A stretch of 64,000 nucleotides of DNA from Moraxella pluranimalium (GCF_002014825.1 NZ_MUYU01000015.1:65520-129519); one strand, 5' to 3'; shown: positions 46,522 through 56,519, numbered from the stretch's first letter. Program-made: numbers and translations. Notes: generated from the letters alone by a model not told the origin.

Positions 46522-47481
46522 ATGTTTCAAATCAAACCACTTTCTTTGGGTCTAGCCCTTGTTGCGGCTGTTGGACTAACTGCTTGTAATAAGCCTGCTG
46601 AGCAACCAGCTGCTGGCACTGATGCTGCCGCTGCACCTGCTGGCAACACACAAGGTACGCTTGAAAAAATCAAACAATCAGGTACGATTGTATTGGCGCA
46701 CCGCGACTCATCTATTCCATTTTCTTACATCGCTGACAATCCAAATCAACCTGTCGGCTATGCGCACGACCTACAGCTAAAAGTTGTTGAAGCAGTCAAA
46801 GAAAAGCTACAAATGCCTGACCTAAAGGTTCGTTATAACCTTGTGACTTCACAAACTCGTATTCCATTGGTTCAAAACGGTACAGTCGATCTTGAGTGTG
46901 GCTCTACCACCAATAACGAAGAGCGTGCACAACAAGTCGATTTCTCAGTCGGTTTCTTTGAAATCGGTACTCGTCTATTGACTGCCACCGACTCAGGCAT
47001 CAACAGCTTTGAAGATCTAAAAGATCAAACGCTCGTTACCACCGCAGGTACGACTTCTGAGCGTTATATCCGTCAATTCAACGACGAGAAAAAACTCAAC
47101 ATCAACATCATCTCAGCCAAAGACCACGGCGAAGCGTTCTTGATGCTTGAAAATGGCCGCGCCAAAGCCTTTATGATGGACGATGTCCTATTAGCTGGCG
47201 AAAAAGCCAAAGCCAAAGATCCTGCCAAATGGCACATCGTTGGTGAGCCACAGTCATTTGAAATCTATGGCTGTATGATGCGCAAAGGCGACACCGAGTT
47301 CAAAGCACTGGTTGATGACACCCTAAAAGGCGTGTACAGCTCAGGCGAGATCAACAACATCTACAACAAGTGGTTCACTCAGCCAATCCCACCGAAGAAT
47401 GTCAACATGGAATTCCCAATGTCTGACAACCTAAAAGCCCTGTTGGCAAATCCAACCGACAAACCAACACAAGCTAAATAA
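46522..47481 (+). CDS. gltI: Glutamate/aspartate ABC transporter, substrate-binding lipoprotein
   Basis: The 319-residue class 3 binding protein has motifs IPFSYIADNPNQPVGYAHDL (about 73-92) and VDLECGSTTNNEER, close to GltI. It differs from E. coli GltI in being a lipoprotein, with lipobox LTAC and Cys22, followed by an Ala-rich linker. It binds acidic amino acids in the periplasm while anchored, probably to the inner membrane. It is the first gene of gltIJKL; AAGGAAATATA precedes the ATG. Confidence 0.92.
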   Translation: MFQIKPLSLGLALVAAVGLTACNKPAEQPAAGTDAAAAPAGNTQGTLEKIKQSGTIVLAHRDSSIPFSYIADNPNQPVGYAHDLQLKVVEAVKEKLQMPDLKVRYNLVTSQTRIPLVQNGTVDLECGSTTNNEERAQQVDFSVGFFEIGTRLLTATDSGINSFEDLKDQTLVTTAGTTSERYIRQFNDEKKLNINIISAKDHGEAFLMLENGRAKAFMMDDVLLAGEKAKAKDPAKWHIVGEPQSFEIYGCMMRKGDTEFKALVDDTLKGVYSSGEINNIYNKWFTQPIPPKNVNMEFPMSDNLKALLANPTDKPTQAK

Positions 47482-47560
47482 TCAAACACCACCCTAACAA
47501 TTCACAGTCAGTATCCATCGGATATTGGCTGTGATTGTATGTTTTATTAAGGGGTTTTTT

Positions 47561-48307
47561 GTGAACTATCAATGGAATTGGGGCGTCTTATTTAGCCCAA
47601 CAGGTGTTGGTAATGAGCTTTACTGGCACTGGCTCGTCACTGGTTTTCAGTGGCTACTCATCATCGGTGCATCCGCTTGGTGTATCGCCATGGTGATTGG
47701 TACTGTGCTTGGTATCATGCGTACATTGCCAAGTAAATCAGCCCAACTGATTGGCAAGCTGTATGTGGATTTTTTTCGCAATGTACCGCTACTTGTTCAG
47801 CTGTTCTTTTGGTTTTATGTCATGCCAAATCTACTCACCGAAGGCTTTCGCAGTTTTTGGTATGGCTTAGACCCAAACACTTCTGCTGCCATCTCTGCTG
47901 CCATCGGTCTAGGTCTATTCACCGCCGCTCGTATCGTTGAGCAGGTGCGTACAGGTATTGAGTCTCTGCCAAAAGGTCAATCAAATGCCGCTGCTGCTCT
48001 GGGTTTTAGCACCGCTCAATCATATCGCTATGTAATTTTGCCACAGGCGTTCCGTGTGATTTTGCCACCGCTAAGCTCTGAACTCACCAACTGTTTCAAA
48101 AACGCATCTATCGCATCTTTGGTCGGCGTCACCGAGCTGATTAGCCAAACCAAAACCATCAGCGAATACACCCAAAACAGTTTTGAAGTTTATACCTTTG
48201 CCACAGTGATTTATCTGATTTTCAACTTAACACTGATTTTTGGCATGATTACGCTTGAGAAGAAACTGCGTATCAAGGGTCAAATCGACGGGGGTAGCCA
48301 TGCTTAA
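47561..48307 (+). CDS. gltJ: Glutamate/aspartate ABC transporter permease GltJ
   Basis: The 248-residue permease has five helices and the EAA-type loop GQSNAAAALGFSTAQSYRYV (about 145-165). The start is the GTG at 47561 (translated M-NYQWNWG), supported by AAGGGG six bases upstream and by the NWNWG-like N-terminus of GltJ; the 12 codons before it are leader. It pairs with GltK. The stop overlaps the gltK start by eight bases. Confidence 0.92.
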   Translation: MNYQWNWGVLFSPTGVGNELYWHWLVTGFQWLLIIGASAWCIAMVIGTVLGIMRTLPSKSAQLIGKLYVDFFRNVPLLVQLFFWFYVMPNLLTEGFRSFWYGLDPNTSAAISAAIGLGLFTAARIVEQVRTGIESLPKGQSNAAAALGFSTAQSYRYVILPQAFRVILPPLSSELTNCFKNASIASLVGVTELISQTKTISEYTQNSFEVYTFATVIYLIFNLTLIFGMITLEKKLRIKGQIDGGSHA

Positions 48308-48965
48308 CGAATTACAAACCGCAGCCCCTATCTTATTATCTGGTCTTGCCGTCACCTTTAAGGTGCTGATTTTGGCGGTCATTGGCGGTCTGTCATTGGG
48401 TACAGTGCTTGCCTTGATGCGTCTGTCGGGCAAAGCTTGGCTTGCCACGCCTGCCAAGATTTATGTGAACTATTTTCGTTCTGTACCGCTACTACTGGTA
48501 CTACTGTGGTTTTATTTTGCCGTACCGATGATGTACAGCATGGTGACAGGTCAGTATCTGACCATTGACGCCAAATTTATGAGCTGTACTATTGCCTTTA
48601 TCATGTTTGAAGCGGCGTATTTTGCCGAAGTGGTGCGTGCTGGTATTCAGTCAATTGGCAAAGGTCAAATCAATGCCGCCAAAGCGCTGGGCATGACCTA
48701 TTCACAGACCATGCGACTGGTCATCCTACCACAGGCATTTCGCAAGATGTTGCCACTGGTACTTCAACAATCCATCATCTTATTCCAAGATACGACGCTT
48801 GTCTTTGCTGTAGGTCTCGTTGATCTATTCCGTGCCGCTTATGTGCGTGGCGAGCTGATGGGTCTGCTTGAGTACTATATCCTAGGTGCTGGTGCAGTGT
48901 ATTTTGTTATCAGTCTGATTGCCTCAAAAGGCGTGGCGAAACTTCAAAAGAATTTACGAGTATAA
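48300..48965 (+). CDS. gltK: Glutamate/aspartate ABC transporter permease GltK
   Basis: The 221-residue permease has five helices and the EAA-type loop GQINAAKALGMTYSQTMRLV (about 125-144). The start ATG at 48300 (MLNELQ) lies inside the end of gltJ with GGGGG nearby; the open frame extending to 48255 is inside gltJ. Three bases separate it from gltL. Together GltJK form the translocation channel. Confidence 0.92.
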   Translation: MLNELQTAAPILLSGLAVTFKVLILAVIGGLSLGTVLALMRLSGKAWLATPAKIYVNYFRSVPLLLVLLWFYFAVPMMYSMVTGQYLTIDAKFMSCTIAFIMFEAAYFAEVVRAGIQSIGKGQINAAKALGMTYSQTMRLVILPQAFRKMLPLVLQQSIILFQDTTLVFAVGLVDLFRAAYVRGELMGLLEYYILGAGAVYFVISLIASKGVAKLQKNLRV

Positions 48966-48968
48966 TCT

Positions 48969-49787
48969 ATGGCTATTCAAACACAAATTGACGCAACCAC
49001 TTATATCAATGAGTTTGGCGGACTGGTCACTGACAATGGGCATAATTCAGATGAAATCATGATTAAGCTTAGCAATGTCACCAAACGCTATGGCGATTTT
49101 CAGGTACTGACCGACTGCACCGCCCATGTGCACAAAGGCGATGTGACTGTCGTCTGCGGTCCATCAGGCTCTGGTAAATCAACACTTATCAAGACCATCA
49201 ACGGACTTGAGCCATTTCAAGGCGGTCAAATCCTAGTCGATGGCATCAGCGTCGGCGACAAAAACACCGACCTACCAAAGCTACGCAGTCGTGTCGGCAT
49301 GGTGTTTCAGCATTTTGAGCTGTTTCCACATCTATCAATCATCGACAATCTGACCATCGCACAGATGAAAGTGCTTGGTCGTAATGAAGCTGATGCCATC
49401 AAAAAAGGCATGGGCTATCTTGACCGTGTCGGTCTAGCTGCACACGCCAAAAAATACCCTGCCGAGATGTCAGGCGGTCAGCAGCAGCGTGTCGCCATCG
49501 CTCGTGCATTGTCGATGGATCCGATTGCCATGCTGTTTGACGAGCCGACTTCTGCGCTTGACCCTGAGATGATCCAAGAAGTACTTGAAGTGATGGTTGA
49601 GCTTGCCAAAGAAGGCATGACCATGATGTGCGTGACTCACGAGATGGGCTTTGCTCGTCAAGTGGCTAGCCGTATCATCTTTATGGATCAAGGGCATATC
49701 ATCGAAAACTGCAGTAAAGATGAGTTTTTCCAAAATGCCAAGTCTGATCGTGCACAGGATTTCTTGAGCAAGATTCTTAATCACTGA
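48969..49787 (+). CDS. gltL: Glutamate/aspartate ABC transporter ATPase GltL
   Basis: The 272-residue ATPase has Walker A GPSGSGKST (about residue 64), the Q-loop VFQHFELFPHL, signature SGGQQQR (about 168) and Walker B MLFDEPTSALD. The first about 30 residues are an extra N-terminal piece compared with E. coli GltL (241), whose sequence would start near MIKLSNVTKRYG (ATG around residue 31). That internal ATG could be the true start, although the first ATG is well placed three bases after gltK. Confidence 0.93.
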   Translation: MAIQTQIDATTYINEFGGLVTDNGHNSDEIMIKLSNVTKRYGDFQVLTDCTAHVHKGDVTVVCGPSGSGKSTLIKTINGLEPFQGGQILVDGISVGDKNTDLPKLRSRVGMVFQHFELFPHLSIIDNLTIAQMKVLGRNEADAIKKGMGYLDRVGLAAHAKKYPAEMSGGQQQRVAIARALSMDPIAMLFDEPTSALDPEMIQEVLEVMVELAKEGMTMMCVTHEMGFARQVASRIIFMDQGHIIENCSKDEFFQNAKSDRAQDFLSKILNH

Positions 49788-49805
49788 TGGACTATTGCTC
49801 ATTAT

Positions 49806-49845
49806 AAAAAATCAGCACTCAAAATCACTTGGGTGCTGATTTTTT
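49806..49845 (+). terminator. Terminator after gltL
   Basis: A 14- to 16-bp stem (AAAAATCAGCACTC with GGGTGCTGATTTTT, one wobble) is followed by T7. It closes the glt operon. Confidence 0.88.
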
Positions 49846-49898
49846 TATGAATCACTACTTATTTCAACTTATCATATAAGATAATCAAACTAAGCCAA

Positions 49899-51362
49899 TC
49901 AAGCATCACTGTCAGCAGTTTTCTTCAGTGATAATACCTTGACATTATGATAACCATTTGCCAAAAGTTGCCCTGCTTGCAAGCGACTCATCACCCCTTG
50001 ATGGCAATACAGCAGATAAGTCTTGGTCTGGTCAAGCTGTCCAAAGCCACTGCCAATCTTATAAAACGGCAGCTCAATCACAGGCGCATCAATCTGCAGT
50101 GGCGACTCATCCGTCTCATCAGGACTGCGCACATCGATGACCACTTCACCTGCTGACACCTGATGGACAATCTGTGGCTCGACCGCCTTATCCACTTGTG
50201 ATAACGCACGAATATCACTCACCACCGCTGTATCAATGGCAGTTTGTAATACAGCAAAGTCAAAATCAGCTTCGGTGGCGATAATCTTTGACTCCACCGC
50301 CTTGACCGTAGGGGATTTTGAAATCACACCGCAGAACTCTGGCATGGATTTGGCAATCTCAAATGTACCGATTTGTTCGGTAATCTTGACAATATGCTCT
50401 TTGTCATGGGTAATCAAGGGACGCAATACCAAGCGTGATGATGCCTTGTCAATCAGATGTAGATTGGTCAGCGTTTGGCTTGCCACCTGCCCCAGTGCTT
50501 CGCCGGTGACGATGGCTTCAATGCCCATGCGTTCGGCGATTTGGCTAGCGGCTCGCACCATCATACGCTTGAGCACCACACCCATTTGTCCATCATCAAT
50601 ACTGCGTAAAATCTCTGCCACCACAGGCTCAAAATTCACCGTGACGAACTTCACCTTATGCGATGATGAATAGCGTGACCACAGATGATACGCCATCTGT
50701 TTGACACCCACTTCATGCGCCTGACCACCGAGATTAAAAAAACAATAATGCACACGGCTACCACGACGCATGAACGAAAAACTCGACACGCTCGAATCAA
50801 AGCCACCCGAAATCAGCGACAGCACATCTTCTTGGGTGCTCATCGGATAGCCGCCAAGCCCTTCGTGGCGTGCCTTAACAAGCATCATCTTGTCATTTTC
50901 AATCTCGATACGCACGGTGACATCGGGATTTTTGAGTTGGACTTTGGCAGACTCAATATGCTGATTCAGCCCACCGCCGACATACTGCATCACCTGCATC
51001 GAATCAAAATCCTGCTTGCCACGACGCTTGACACGCACACAAAAAGTCTTGTCAATCAACTTATCTTGATACTCCGCCAAAGTCTGCAAAAATATGTCGT
51101 GCAAATCCGTATAAGTCGTCTCATCCACTTCCAAATAGTGATGAATGCCCGAAATACGGCTCAGCGCGTCTTTTATCAAAGCTCGCTTTGACTCATCTTG
51201 GCTACGCACTTCAATAAAATCCCAATGGCGGATGACCACGACAGACTCATCAATTCTGTGTAAGATTTCTTTAATATTCCCTGTCAGCACTTTAACAAAC
51301 CGCTTACGCACGGTTTCGCTTTTCATGATGATTTCTGGAAAGAGTTTGACAATAAATTTCAT
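49899..51362 (-). CDS. thiI: tRNA 4-thiouridine synthase ThiI with rhodanese domain
   Basis: The 487-residue protein has ferredoxin-like and THUMP domains (residues 1-170), a PP-loop domain with SGGFDSS (about 190), and a C-terminal rhodanese domain with catalytic cysteine in LLYCHQGVM. It makes s4U8 in tRNA and supplies sulfur for thiazole of thiamine. The start [10 protein letters not shown] is fixed by homology. No ribosome-binding site is visible: a hairpin's U-tract runs directly up to the ATG. Confidence 0.96.
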   Translation of the reverse strand: MKFIVKLFPEIIMKSETVRKRFVKVLTGNIKEILHRIDESVVVIRHWDFIEVRSQDESKRALIKDALSRISGIHHYLEVDETTYTDLHDIFLQTLAEYQDKLIDKTFCVRVKRRGKQDFDSMQVMQYVGGGLNQHIESAKVQLKNPDVTVRIEIENDKMMLVKARHEGLGGYPMSTQEDVLSLISGGFDSSVSSFSFMRRGSRVHYCFFNLGGQAHEVGVKQMAYHLWSRYSSSHKVKFVTVNFEPVVAEILRSIDDGQMGVVLKRMMVRAASQIAERMGIEAIVTGEALGQVASQTLTNLHLIDKASSRLVLRPLITHDKEHIVKITEQIGTFEIAKSMPEFCGVISKSPTVKAVESKIIATEADFDFAVLQTAIDTAVVSDIRALSQVDKAVEPQIVHQVSAGEVVIDVRSPDETDESPLQIDAPVIELPFYKIGSGFGQLDQTKTYLLYCHQGVMSRLQAGQLLANGYHNVKVLSLKKTADSDA

Positions 51363-51365
51363 AAA

Positions 51366-51398
51366 AAAATACGCACAATAATCAACTGTGCGTATTTT
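51366..51398 (-). terminator. Hairpin terminator abutting the thiI start
   Basis: A 12-bp perfect stem (AAAATACGCACA with its complement) with a 9-base loop runs on the minus strand into seven T residues, which immediately precede the thiI ATG at 51362. It also ends the ppk1-ychJ-unknown unit. Confidence 0.8.
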
Positions 51399-51461
51399 AC
51401 ATGATTTGCGATAAAAATGCTTTGGCTTTTGTTTTGGTGTTTGTAGCTAAACCCATATTTG

Positions 51462-52064
51462 TTATTCTTTGGGTGCTGACAAATGCTCTGCAACACAGCG
51501 TCTGACGGCTAATTTTTCGGCATGATGACCATCAACCATCTCGCCATTTTTCAAAAATTCATGATAAATTTCATCAATGCGTGGATAATAACCATGCTCA
51601 TCAGTCATCAGTGCAAATGATATTTTTGCTTGGTTGTATTGCCCATATAAAGCATAATCCATCGGCACTGCCATCGTTGCGATGACCAAATTATCACTTG
51701 GTGCTTCAAAATGTATTTTATCCACCGACTGTACAAACTGCCACTCAATCAGTAACGGATTGGCACCCCTACAAGAAAAATCCACATCAGAAAACGCCAT
51801 CACATCATCATGAAGTACTTTGGTAAAATCAGGCGTGATATACATTCGCCAAATGTCGTAGTATTCTGGATTGCTCTTATCCAGTGATGTCATGTATAAG
51901 CTTTTGATTAAATTGATATTTTTGGTTTTGATAAATTGCTCATCGGTGATTGTCTGCTCAGTTGCAAAAGCTGGCATCATAGTCATCATAGCAAACGCCA
52001 TACCCATCATCATCTTTGGCATGGTACTCAATTTAGCAACATAATCAAATAGCCTGTTCATCAT
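51462..52064 (-). CDS. Unknown secreted protein with Met-rich signal
   Basis: The 200-residue protein starts MMNRLF at 52064 and has a very methionine-rich hydrophobic segment (about residues 15-33) and a probable cleavage after AFA (about residue 35). An alternative start at M15 would give a shorter signal peptide. The mature part (about 165 residues) is mixed alpha/beta with two cysteines and no motif I recognise. It overlaps the ychJ stop by four bases, so it is translated together with ychJ and probably ppk1. Confidence 0.65.
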   Translation of the reverse strand: MMNRLFDYVAKLSTMPKMMMGMAFAMMTMMPAFATEQTITDEQFIKTKNINLIKSLYMTSLDKSNPEYYDIWRMYITPDFTKVLHDDVMAFSDVDFSCRGANPLLIEWQFVQSVDKIHFEAPSDNLVIATMAVPMDYALYGQYNQAKISFALMTDEHGYYPRIDEIYHEFLKNGEMVDGHHAEKLAVRRCVAEHLSAPKE

Positions 52065-52543
52065 AAAAACTTACCACAACACGCCTTAAATTTCTCACCA
52101 CTACCGCATAGACAAGGCTGTTTATTAGTTAGGCTGACAGGCACTGTCGGGTCAAGAAAATACCATTGCGCTTTGTCATCATCTTGGATAAGCACAAAGG
52201 CGGACAGCTCATCATGCTCGCCGATGCTGCCATCATCTTTGGCATAGCTTGCGACAAAATGCACTTGCGCATGGCGTTTGCCAATTTTGCGATGGCTTTT
52301 GACCACAAGTGATGTCCAAGTCATCTCATCCGCCCAGTTTTGTAGTGATTGCCTGTCAAGATACACCGCTTGGGCAGGCACTGTGGTGCGGATGATATAA
52401 TCAATATCACCCACCACAAAGGCACTGTATCGTGAGCGCATCAAGGCTTCAGCACTCTTGGCGGGTACACCCTGATGACATGGCTGACAGCACTCAGCGA
52501 ACGGTAGTCCTGAACCGCACGGACAATTAACCATTTCCACCAT
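52061..52543 (-). CDS. ychJ: YchJ family SEC-C protein (UPF0225)
   Basis: The 160-residue protein has a SEC-C zinc motif at each end: CPCGSGLPFAECC near the N-terminus and CLCGSGEKFKACC at the C-terminus. Between them is an NTF2-like domain with ALMRSRYSAFVVGDIDYI, the YchJ signature. It is likely a zinc protein of unknown role. The first ATG shares a base with the ppk1 stop; an in-frame ATG three codons later is equally possible. Confidence 0.9.
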   Translation of the reverse strand: MVEMVNCPCGSGLPFAECCQPCHQGVPAKSAEALMRSRYSAFVVGDIDYIIRTTVPAQAVYLDRQSLQNWADEMTWTSLVVKSHRKIGKRHAQVHFVASYAKDDGSIGEHDELSAFVLIQDDDKAQWYFLDPTVPVSLTNKQPCLCGSGEKFKACCGKFL

Positions 52544-54717
52544 CAGCCTGCAATCTTGTGCAATAAAGTCATCTGCGCATCATGACCACCCGACGAAAGT
52601 GCCAAAGAATGCCATTCGCCAGTGCCTGATAGCTCCCACGCCTGCACTGTATCTTGTAGGTAGTTAATCAAGCCATCTTGATAGATTTTCTTAAATAGCT
52701 TCTCATCCAGAATTGGGAACGCCACTTCGACACGGTGCAATAGATTTCGATCCATCAAATCAGCGCTTGAGCAGTACAGTCGCTCTTTACCACCATTTTC
52801 GACATCATTACCAAAATAATACACACGAGTATGCTCAAGGAATCGCCCCACCACCGAACGCACACGGATATTCTCAGACAAGCCCGCCACTTGCGGACGC
52901 AGACAGCAGATTGAGCGGACAATCAAATCAATCTCAACACCGGCACGGCTTGCTTCGTATAGCTTATTGATGATTTTTTTCTCGGTTAAGGCGTTAAACT
53001 TGAGAATCACTCGCCCTTTTTTGCCAGCTTTGGCATGAGCAATCTCATCATCAATCAGCTTCATCAAGGTGTCATGTAGCGTAAATGGTGCGTGTAGAAT
53101 TTGTTTACATGGTAATGGACGACCCATACCAGTCAGCTGTTGGAACACGCCTGCCACATCTTCGCACACTTCGCTATTGGCGGTGAATAAGCCATAGTCG
53201 GTATAGGCTTTGGCATTGCCTGCGTGGTAGTTGCCCGTGCCTAGATGCACATAGCGACGGATTTTGCCATTTTCACGGCGGACAATCAGCATCATCTTGG
53301 CGTGTGTCTTGTAGCCGACGATGCCATAGACCACGACCGCACCTGCTTCTTGGAGCATATTAGCAACGGCAATGTTACTTGCTTCATCAAAACGAGCACG
53401 CAGCTCAATCACCGCTGTGACTTCTTTGCCATTACGGGCAGCGGCAGCGAGTGCTTGGACGATTTCGGAGTTTACGCCCGAGCGATAAATCGTCTGCTTG
53501 ATGGCAAGCACATCCGGGTCACTAGCCGCTTGCCAAAGCAGATTCACCACAGGATTAAAGGCATGAAACGGATGATGCACAAGCACATCTTGCTTAGCAA
53601 TCGCACTAAACATCGAGCCTGTCTCATTCATATCAATCTCACGGAACGCCTTTGGAATGGCAGGCGTAAACGGCGCGAACTTGAGCTCAGGACGATTAAA
53701 GCTGGTCAATAATCGGGTCAAATTCACCGGACCATTGACACGGTACAATTGGTCATCAGACAAATCAAACTGATTTAATAGAAAATCGCTCACTTCTTGC
53801 GGACAATTGGTCGTCACCTCTAGGCGTACTTCATGGCCAAAGCGGCGATTGTCAAGCTCACCCTCCAATGCCTTAGCGATATCATCCACATCATCAGCCA
53901 GTGCCAAATCCGCATTACGAGTCAAGCGGAACTGATTGCACCCTGTGACTTTCATACCAAGGAATAACTCGCCGACATTTTCATGAATCACCGCCGATAG
54001 CATGACGTGATGCTCTTTGCCATCAGTCAGCTCATCAGGCAGACGAATCACTCGGGGCAATGAGCGCGGCGCAGGGACAATGGCATATTTGATATCACGA
54101 CCAAAGGCATCTTTACCCTCTAGGCTGACGATAAAGCACAAGGATTTATTGACAAGGCGTGGGAATGGATGCGCAGGGTCAATACTGATCGGTGTCAGCA
54201 CAGGCATGACTTGGCTAAAGAAATACTCACGCATCCATGCACGCTGATCATCATCAAGTTCATCACGCTTAAGATAACGAATCTCATGCTTGGCAAGCTC
54301 AGGCAAAATATCTTCATTCAAAATCCGATACTGCTCATCCACCGCAGTATGCGCAATCTCGCTAATCTTATGCAGCAGCTCGCTTGGCTTACGTCCATCT
54401 AGGCTACTCACCTGATCGCCCTGCTTTAGCTTTTGTAATAAGCCTGCGACACGAATCTCAAAAAACTCATCCAAATTTGACGAAAAAATCGTCAAAAAGA
54501 ACATCCGCTCAAGCAGTGGATGGCGTGGATTGGTCGCTTGGGCAAGCACTCGTAGCTGAAAGCGCAACGCAGACAAATCACGATTGATATAACAATCAGG
54601 CGAAAATCCACCTTCTTCATCAAATAGCTGGTCAATCTGGGTCAAATGATTTGGCTGTGTGGCAACCAAGGCAACTGCCTGCGTCTCTTGTGCTGATAAT
54701 TGGACGGTCTGTGTCAT
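52543..54717 (-). CDS. ppk1: Polyphosphate kinase 1
   Basis: The 724-residue enzyme makes inorganic polyphosphate from ATP. The phospho-accepting histidine lies in [11 protein letters not shown], and the second conserved histidine in [12 protein letters not shown]. The N-terminal part begins [16 protein letters not shown]. Start at 54717 (MTQTVQ) has AAGGA seven bases upstream; 26 extra open codons exist before it without support. It is translationally coupled with ychJ downstream (TGATG). Polyphosphate supports stress survival and phosphate storage. No ppx gene adjoins. Confidence 0.96.
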   Translation of the reverse strand: MTQTVQLSAQETQAVALVATQPNHLTQIDQLFDEEGGFSPDCYINRDLSALRFQLRVLAQATNPRHPLLERMFFLTIFSSNLDEFFEIRVAGLLQKLKQGDQVSSLDGRKPSELLHKISEIAHTAVDEQYRILNEDILPELAKHEIRYLKRDELDDDQRAWMREYFFSQVMPVLTPISIDPAHPFPRLVNKSLCFIVSLEGKDAFGRDIKYAIVPAPRSLPRVIRLPDELTDGKEHHVMLSAVIHENVGELFLGMKVTGCNQFRLTRNADLALADDVDDIAKALEGELDNRRFGHEVRLEVTTNCPQEVSDFLLNQFDLSDDQLYRVNGPVNLTRLLTSFNRPELKFAPFTPAIPKAFREIDMNETGSMFSAIAKQDVLVHHPFHAFNPVVNLLWQAASDPDVLAIKQTIYRSGVNSEIVQALAAAARNGKEVTAVIELRARFDEASNIAVANMLQEAGAVVVYGIVGYKTHAKMMLIVRRENGKIRRYVHLGTGNYHAGNAKAYTDYGLFTANSEVCEDVAGVFQQLTGMGRPLPCKQILHAPFTLHDTLMKLIDDEIAHAKAGKKGRVILKFNALTEKKIINKLYEASRAGVEIDLIVRSICCLRPQVAGLSENIRVRSVVGRFLEHTRVYYFGNDVENGGKERLYCSSADLMDRNLLHRVEVAFPILDEKLFKKIYQDGLINYLQDTVQAWELSGTGEWHSLALSSGGHDAQMTLLHKIAG

Positions 54718-54899
54718 GATAAAATCCTTGAGTTGTTCTGATAATATCGCACCGATAGCAAGGTGCAATTTTCGCCGATCAAATCGATGGTTCATAAAAA
54801 TTATAAAGGTTCATTAGTCATTTTACTGGATTTGGCGGACTGTTTCAATACAGCCAAAGCACGCATAAAGCACACATCACACACCCAATTACACCCTAT

Positions 54900-55589
54900 T
54901 TATTGGGGCAAGACGGCACTGTTCATGCGTCTTAGAATGATACGCTGTTTGCTTTTTAGGCGTTTGGCGGTGAGACGCTTGCCGTAGTATTTGGGATTGG
55001 GCAGTAGACTAATCAGTAGCGCTGACTGCTCACGGCTTAATTTACTGGCAGGTTTTTTGAAATAATGCCATGCCGCCGCTTCGATGCCATAGATACCTTC
55101 GCCAAATTCAGCGACATTTAGATATACTTCTAAGATGCGTTTTTTGCTCCATAAGGCTTCCATCATCACGGTGATGATGGCTTCTTCGCCCTTTCGGATG
55201 TATGAGCGATGCGATGTCAAAAACAGATTTTTGGCAAGCTGTTGACTAATCGTAGAGCCACCGACAGACACCGCACCTTCGGCTTCATTGGCTTTCATCG
55301 CTGCTTGAATACTATTAAAATCAAAGCCATTATGCGTCGCAAAAGTCCCATCTTCGCTTGCGATGGCGGCTTGCTTGGTGGATTTGGCGATTTTGTCATA
55401 ATCCACCCAAGTCTGTGTCACGCTCCCGCCTGACAGCCTATGCCATACCATAAACGCAGAATTGGTCACAGGCACAGCACTACCGACTGCCAATAGACCT
55501 GCCACCATCACATGAAAGCCGATGAACAGACCCAAAAGTGGCATCAATACCCATTTTAAAACCGTCCGAAACACGCTACAATACTCCAT
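54900..55589 (-). CDS. mtgA: Monofunctional peptidoglycan glycosyltransferase
   Basis: The 229-residue GT51 enzyme has one N-terminal membrane anchor (about residues 12-35). The catalytic glutamate sits in AIASEDGTFATHNGFD (about residue 80), and GGSTISQQLAKNLFL (about 108) is the second signature. It polymerises lipid II into glycan strands at the periplasmic face. There is no transpeptidase domain. Single gene, divergent from the glutaredoxin-like gene. Confidence 0.94.
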   Translation of the reverse strand: MEYCSVFRTVLKWVLMPLLGLFIGFHVMVAGLLAVGSAVPVTNSAFMVWHRLSGGSVTQTWVDYDKIAKSTKQAAIASEDGTFATHNGFDFNSIQAAMKANEAEGAVSVGGSTISQQLAKNLFLTSHRSYIRKGEEAIITVMMEALWSKKRILEVYLNVAEFGEGIYGIEAAAWHYFKKPASKLSREQSALLISLLPNPKYYGKRLTAKRLKSKQRIILRRMNSAVLPQ

Positions 55590-55678
55590 AATCTAATCTA
55601 GCTATTGTACATGATTTGAGCTGACAATTCGCTGTTTTCTAACACCATTTTTCTAAATAAATTCAATCTAATTTTCTT

Positions 55679-56074
55679 ATGTTTACACTCAATAATAAAA
55701 TCCATTTATCCAATCTAAAAAACAATCGCCATGCCTTGACATCCATATCGTCCGATGACTTTGCATCTTTGCGTCGTGAATTACTTACCTGCTTACAAGT
55801 CAATGATGATGACAGTCATGAGCACACCTGGTATTTACTCGGTACTGATGGCTGTCATCTGTGTCAAGACGCCCAGACTTGGATGAGCTTTGTGCTTAAG
55901 ACGCAGCCCAATCCACCGACGCTTACTCGCCTTGAGATTATGAACACCAAAGACATCACACTGCTGGACACTTTGGGTAAGTATATTCCGATTCTCATCA
56001 CACCAACCAAACTGCTTTGTTATCCATTTTCGGTGATGGATATCAATCAGCTATTAACAAAAAGTGTATCATAG
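55679..56074 (+). CDS. Glutaredoxin-like protein (DUF836 type)
   Basis: The 131-residue protein has its thioredoxin-like start at WYLLGTDGCHLCQDA (about residues 51-65), giving a CxxC pair at C59 and C62. This GxxGCHLC form is typical of the small DUF836 glutaredoxin-like family. The first about 50 residues are a variable extension, so the true start may be later. Probably a cytoplasmic thiol redox protein. Confidence 0.75.
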   Translation: MFTLNNKIHLSNLKNNRHALTSISSDDFASLRRELLTCLQVNDDDSHEHTWYLLGTDGCHLCQDAQTWMSFVLKTQPNPPTLTRLEIMNTKDITLLDTLGKYIPILITPTKLLCYPFSVMDINQLLTKSVS

Positions 56075-56095
56075 ATTGTCGTCAGAACTATAAAA

Positions 56096-56139
56096 AAGCC
56101 CAATATTTAATGATAACCCAATAAGCAATTATTGGGCTT
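56096..56139 (+). terminator. Terminator or nested hairpins after the glutaredoxin-like gene
   Basis: AAGCCCAATA (56096-56105) can pair with TATTGGGCTT (56130-56139). Alternatively CCCAATAA (56117-56124) pairs with TTATTGGG (56129-56136) around GCAA. The two are mutually exclusive. There is no good U-tract, so termination is uncertain. Confidence 0.5.
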
Positions 56140-56174
56140 GGGCATTGAGCGTTTGTCAAAATCTTGCAGTTGTA

Positions 56175-56201
56175 TTGACAAGTTTACAAAAACGCTACAA
56201 T
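56175..56201 (+). promoter_or_regulatory. Promoter-like element upstream of the lctP leader terminator
   Basis: TTGACA (perfect -35) and TACAAT lie 15 bp apart. Spacing is short, but both hexamers are strong. A transcript from here would run about 240 nt to the terminator at 56399-56450. Confidence 0.5.
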
Positions 56202-56207
56202 TAGCAC

Positions 56208-56447
56208 ATCGGTCGATGCCTTGACTATACAATTATTATCTATTTGATTTTATTAATAAAAAATTTAAAAATGCACAATTTTCATACAGTTTATTCATTA
56301 AATAAATGACAACTATATCTTGCAGTAACTATAGCGACATATTTATTTTTAAAAGCCGAAACTGTAAAATTGCCTAGAATTTATTTCAATCAATACCGCC
56401 TGCCATGTCCGTGCTTGTATTTTTTGGGCATGGTAGGTTGTTTTTTT
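56208..56447 (+). ncRNA. Possible small RNA or attenuator leader upstream of lctP
   Basis: The segment lies between a promoter-like pair and an intrinsic terminator, and contains no plausible reading frame. It could be a free small RNA of about 240 nt, or the 5' leader of lctP ending in an attenuator. The 5' end is inferred from the promoter guess; no known riboswitch fold was recognised. Confidence 0.35.
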
Positions 56448-56450
56448 CTT
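56399..56450 (+). terminator. Intrinsic terminator ahead of lctP
   Basis: CCTGCCATGTCC (56399-56410) pairs with GGGCATGGTAGG (56426-56437) with two G-T wobbles, and is followed by TTGTTTTTTTCTT. It lies 84 bases before the lctP start, with no gene between it and the upstream terminator. Confidence 0.75.
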
Positions 56451-56506
56451 TGTGGTTTTGTTGTATTTTGAGTCATTAAAAAACAGCAGATAAACAATCT
56501 TTTTTT

Positions 56507-56519
56507 TCGTCATTGACGA
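56507..56519 (+). promoter_or_regulatory. 13-bp palindrome at the lctP ribosome-binding site
   Basis: TCGTCA-T-TGACGA is a perfect 6-1-6 dyad, four bases before AAGGAG of lctP. Its size and odd spacing fit a GntR-type operator, but it differs from the known LldR and PdhR sites. Confidence 0.4.
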
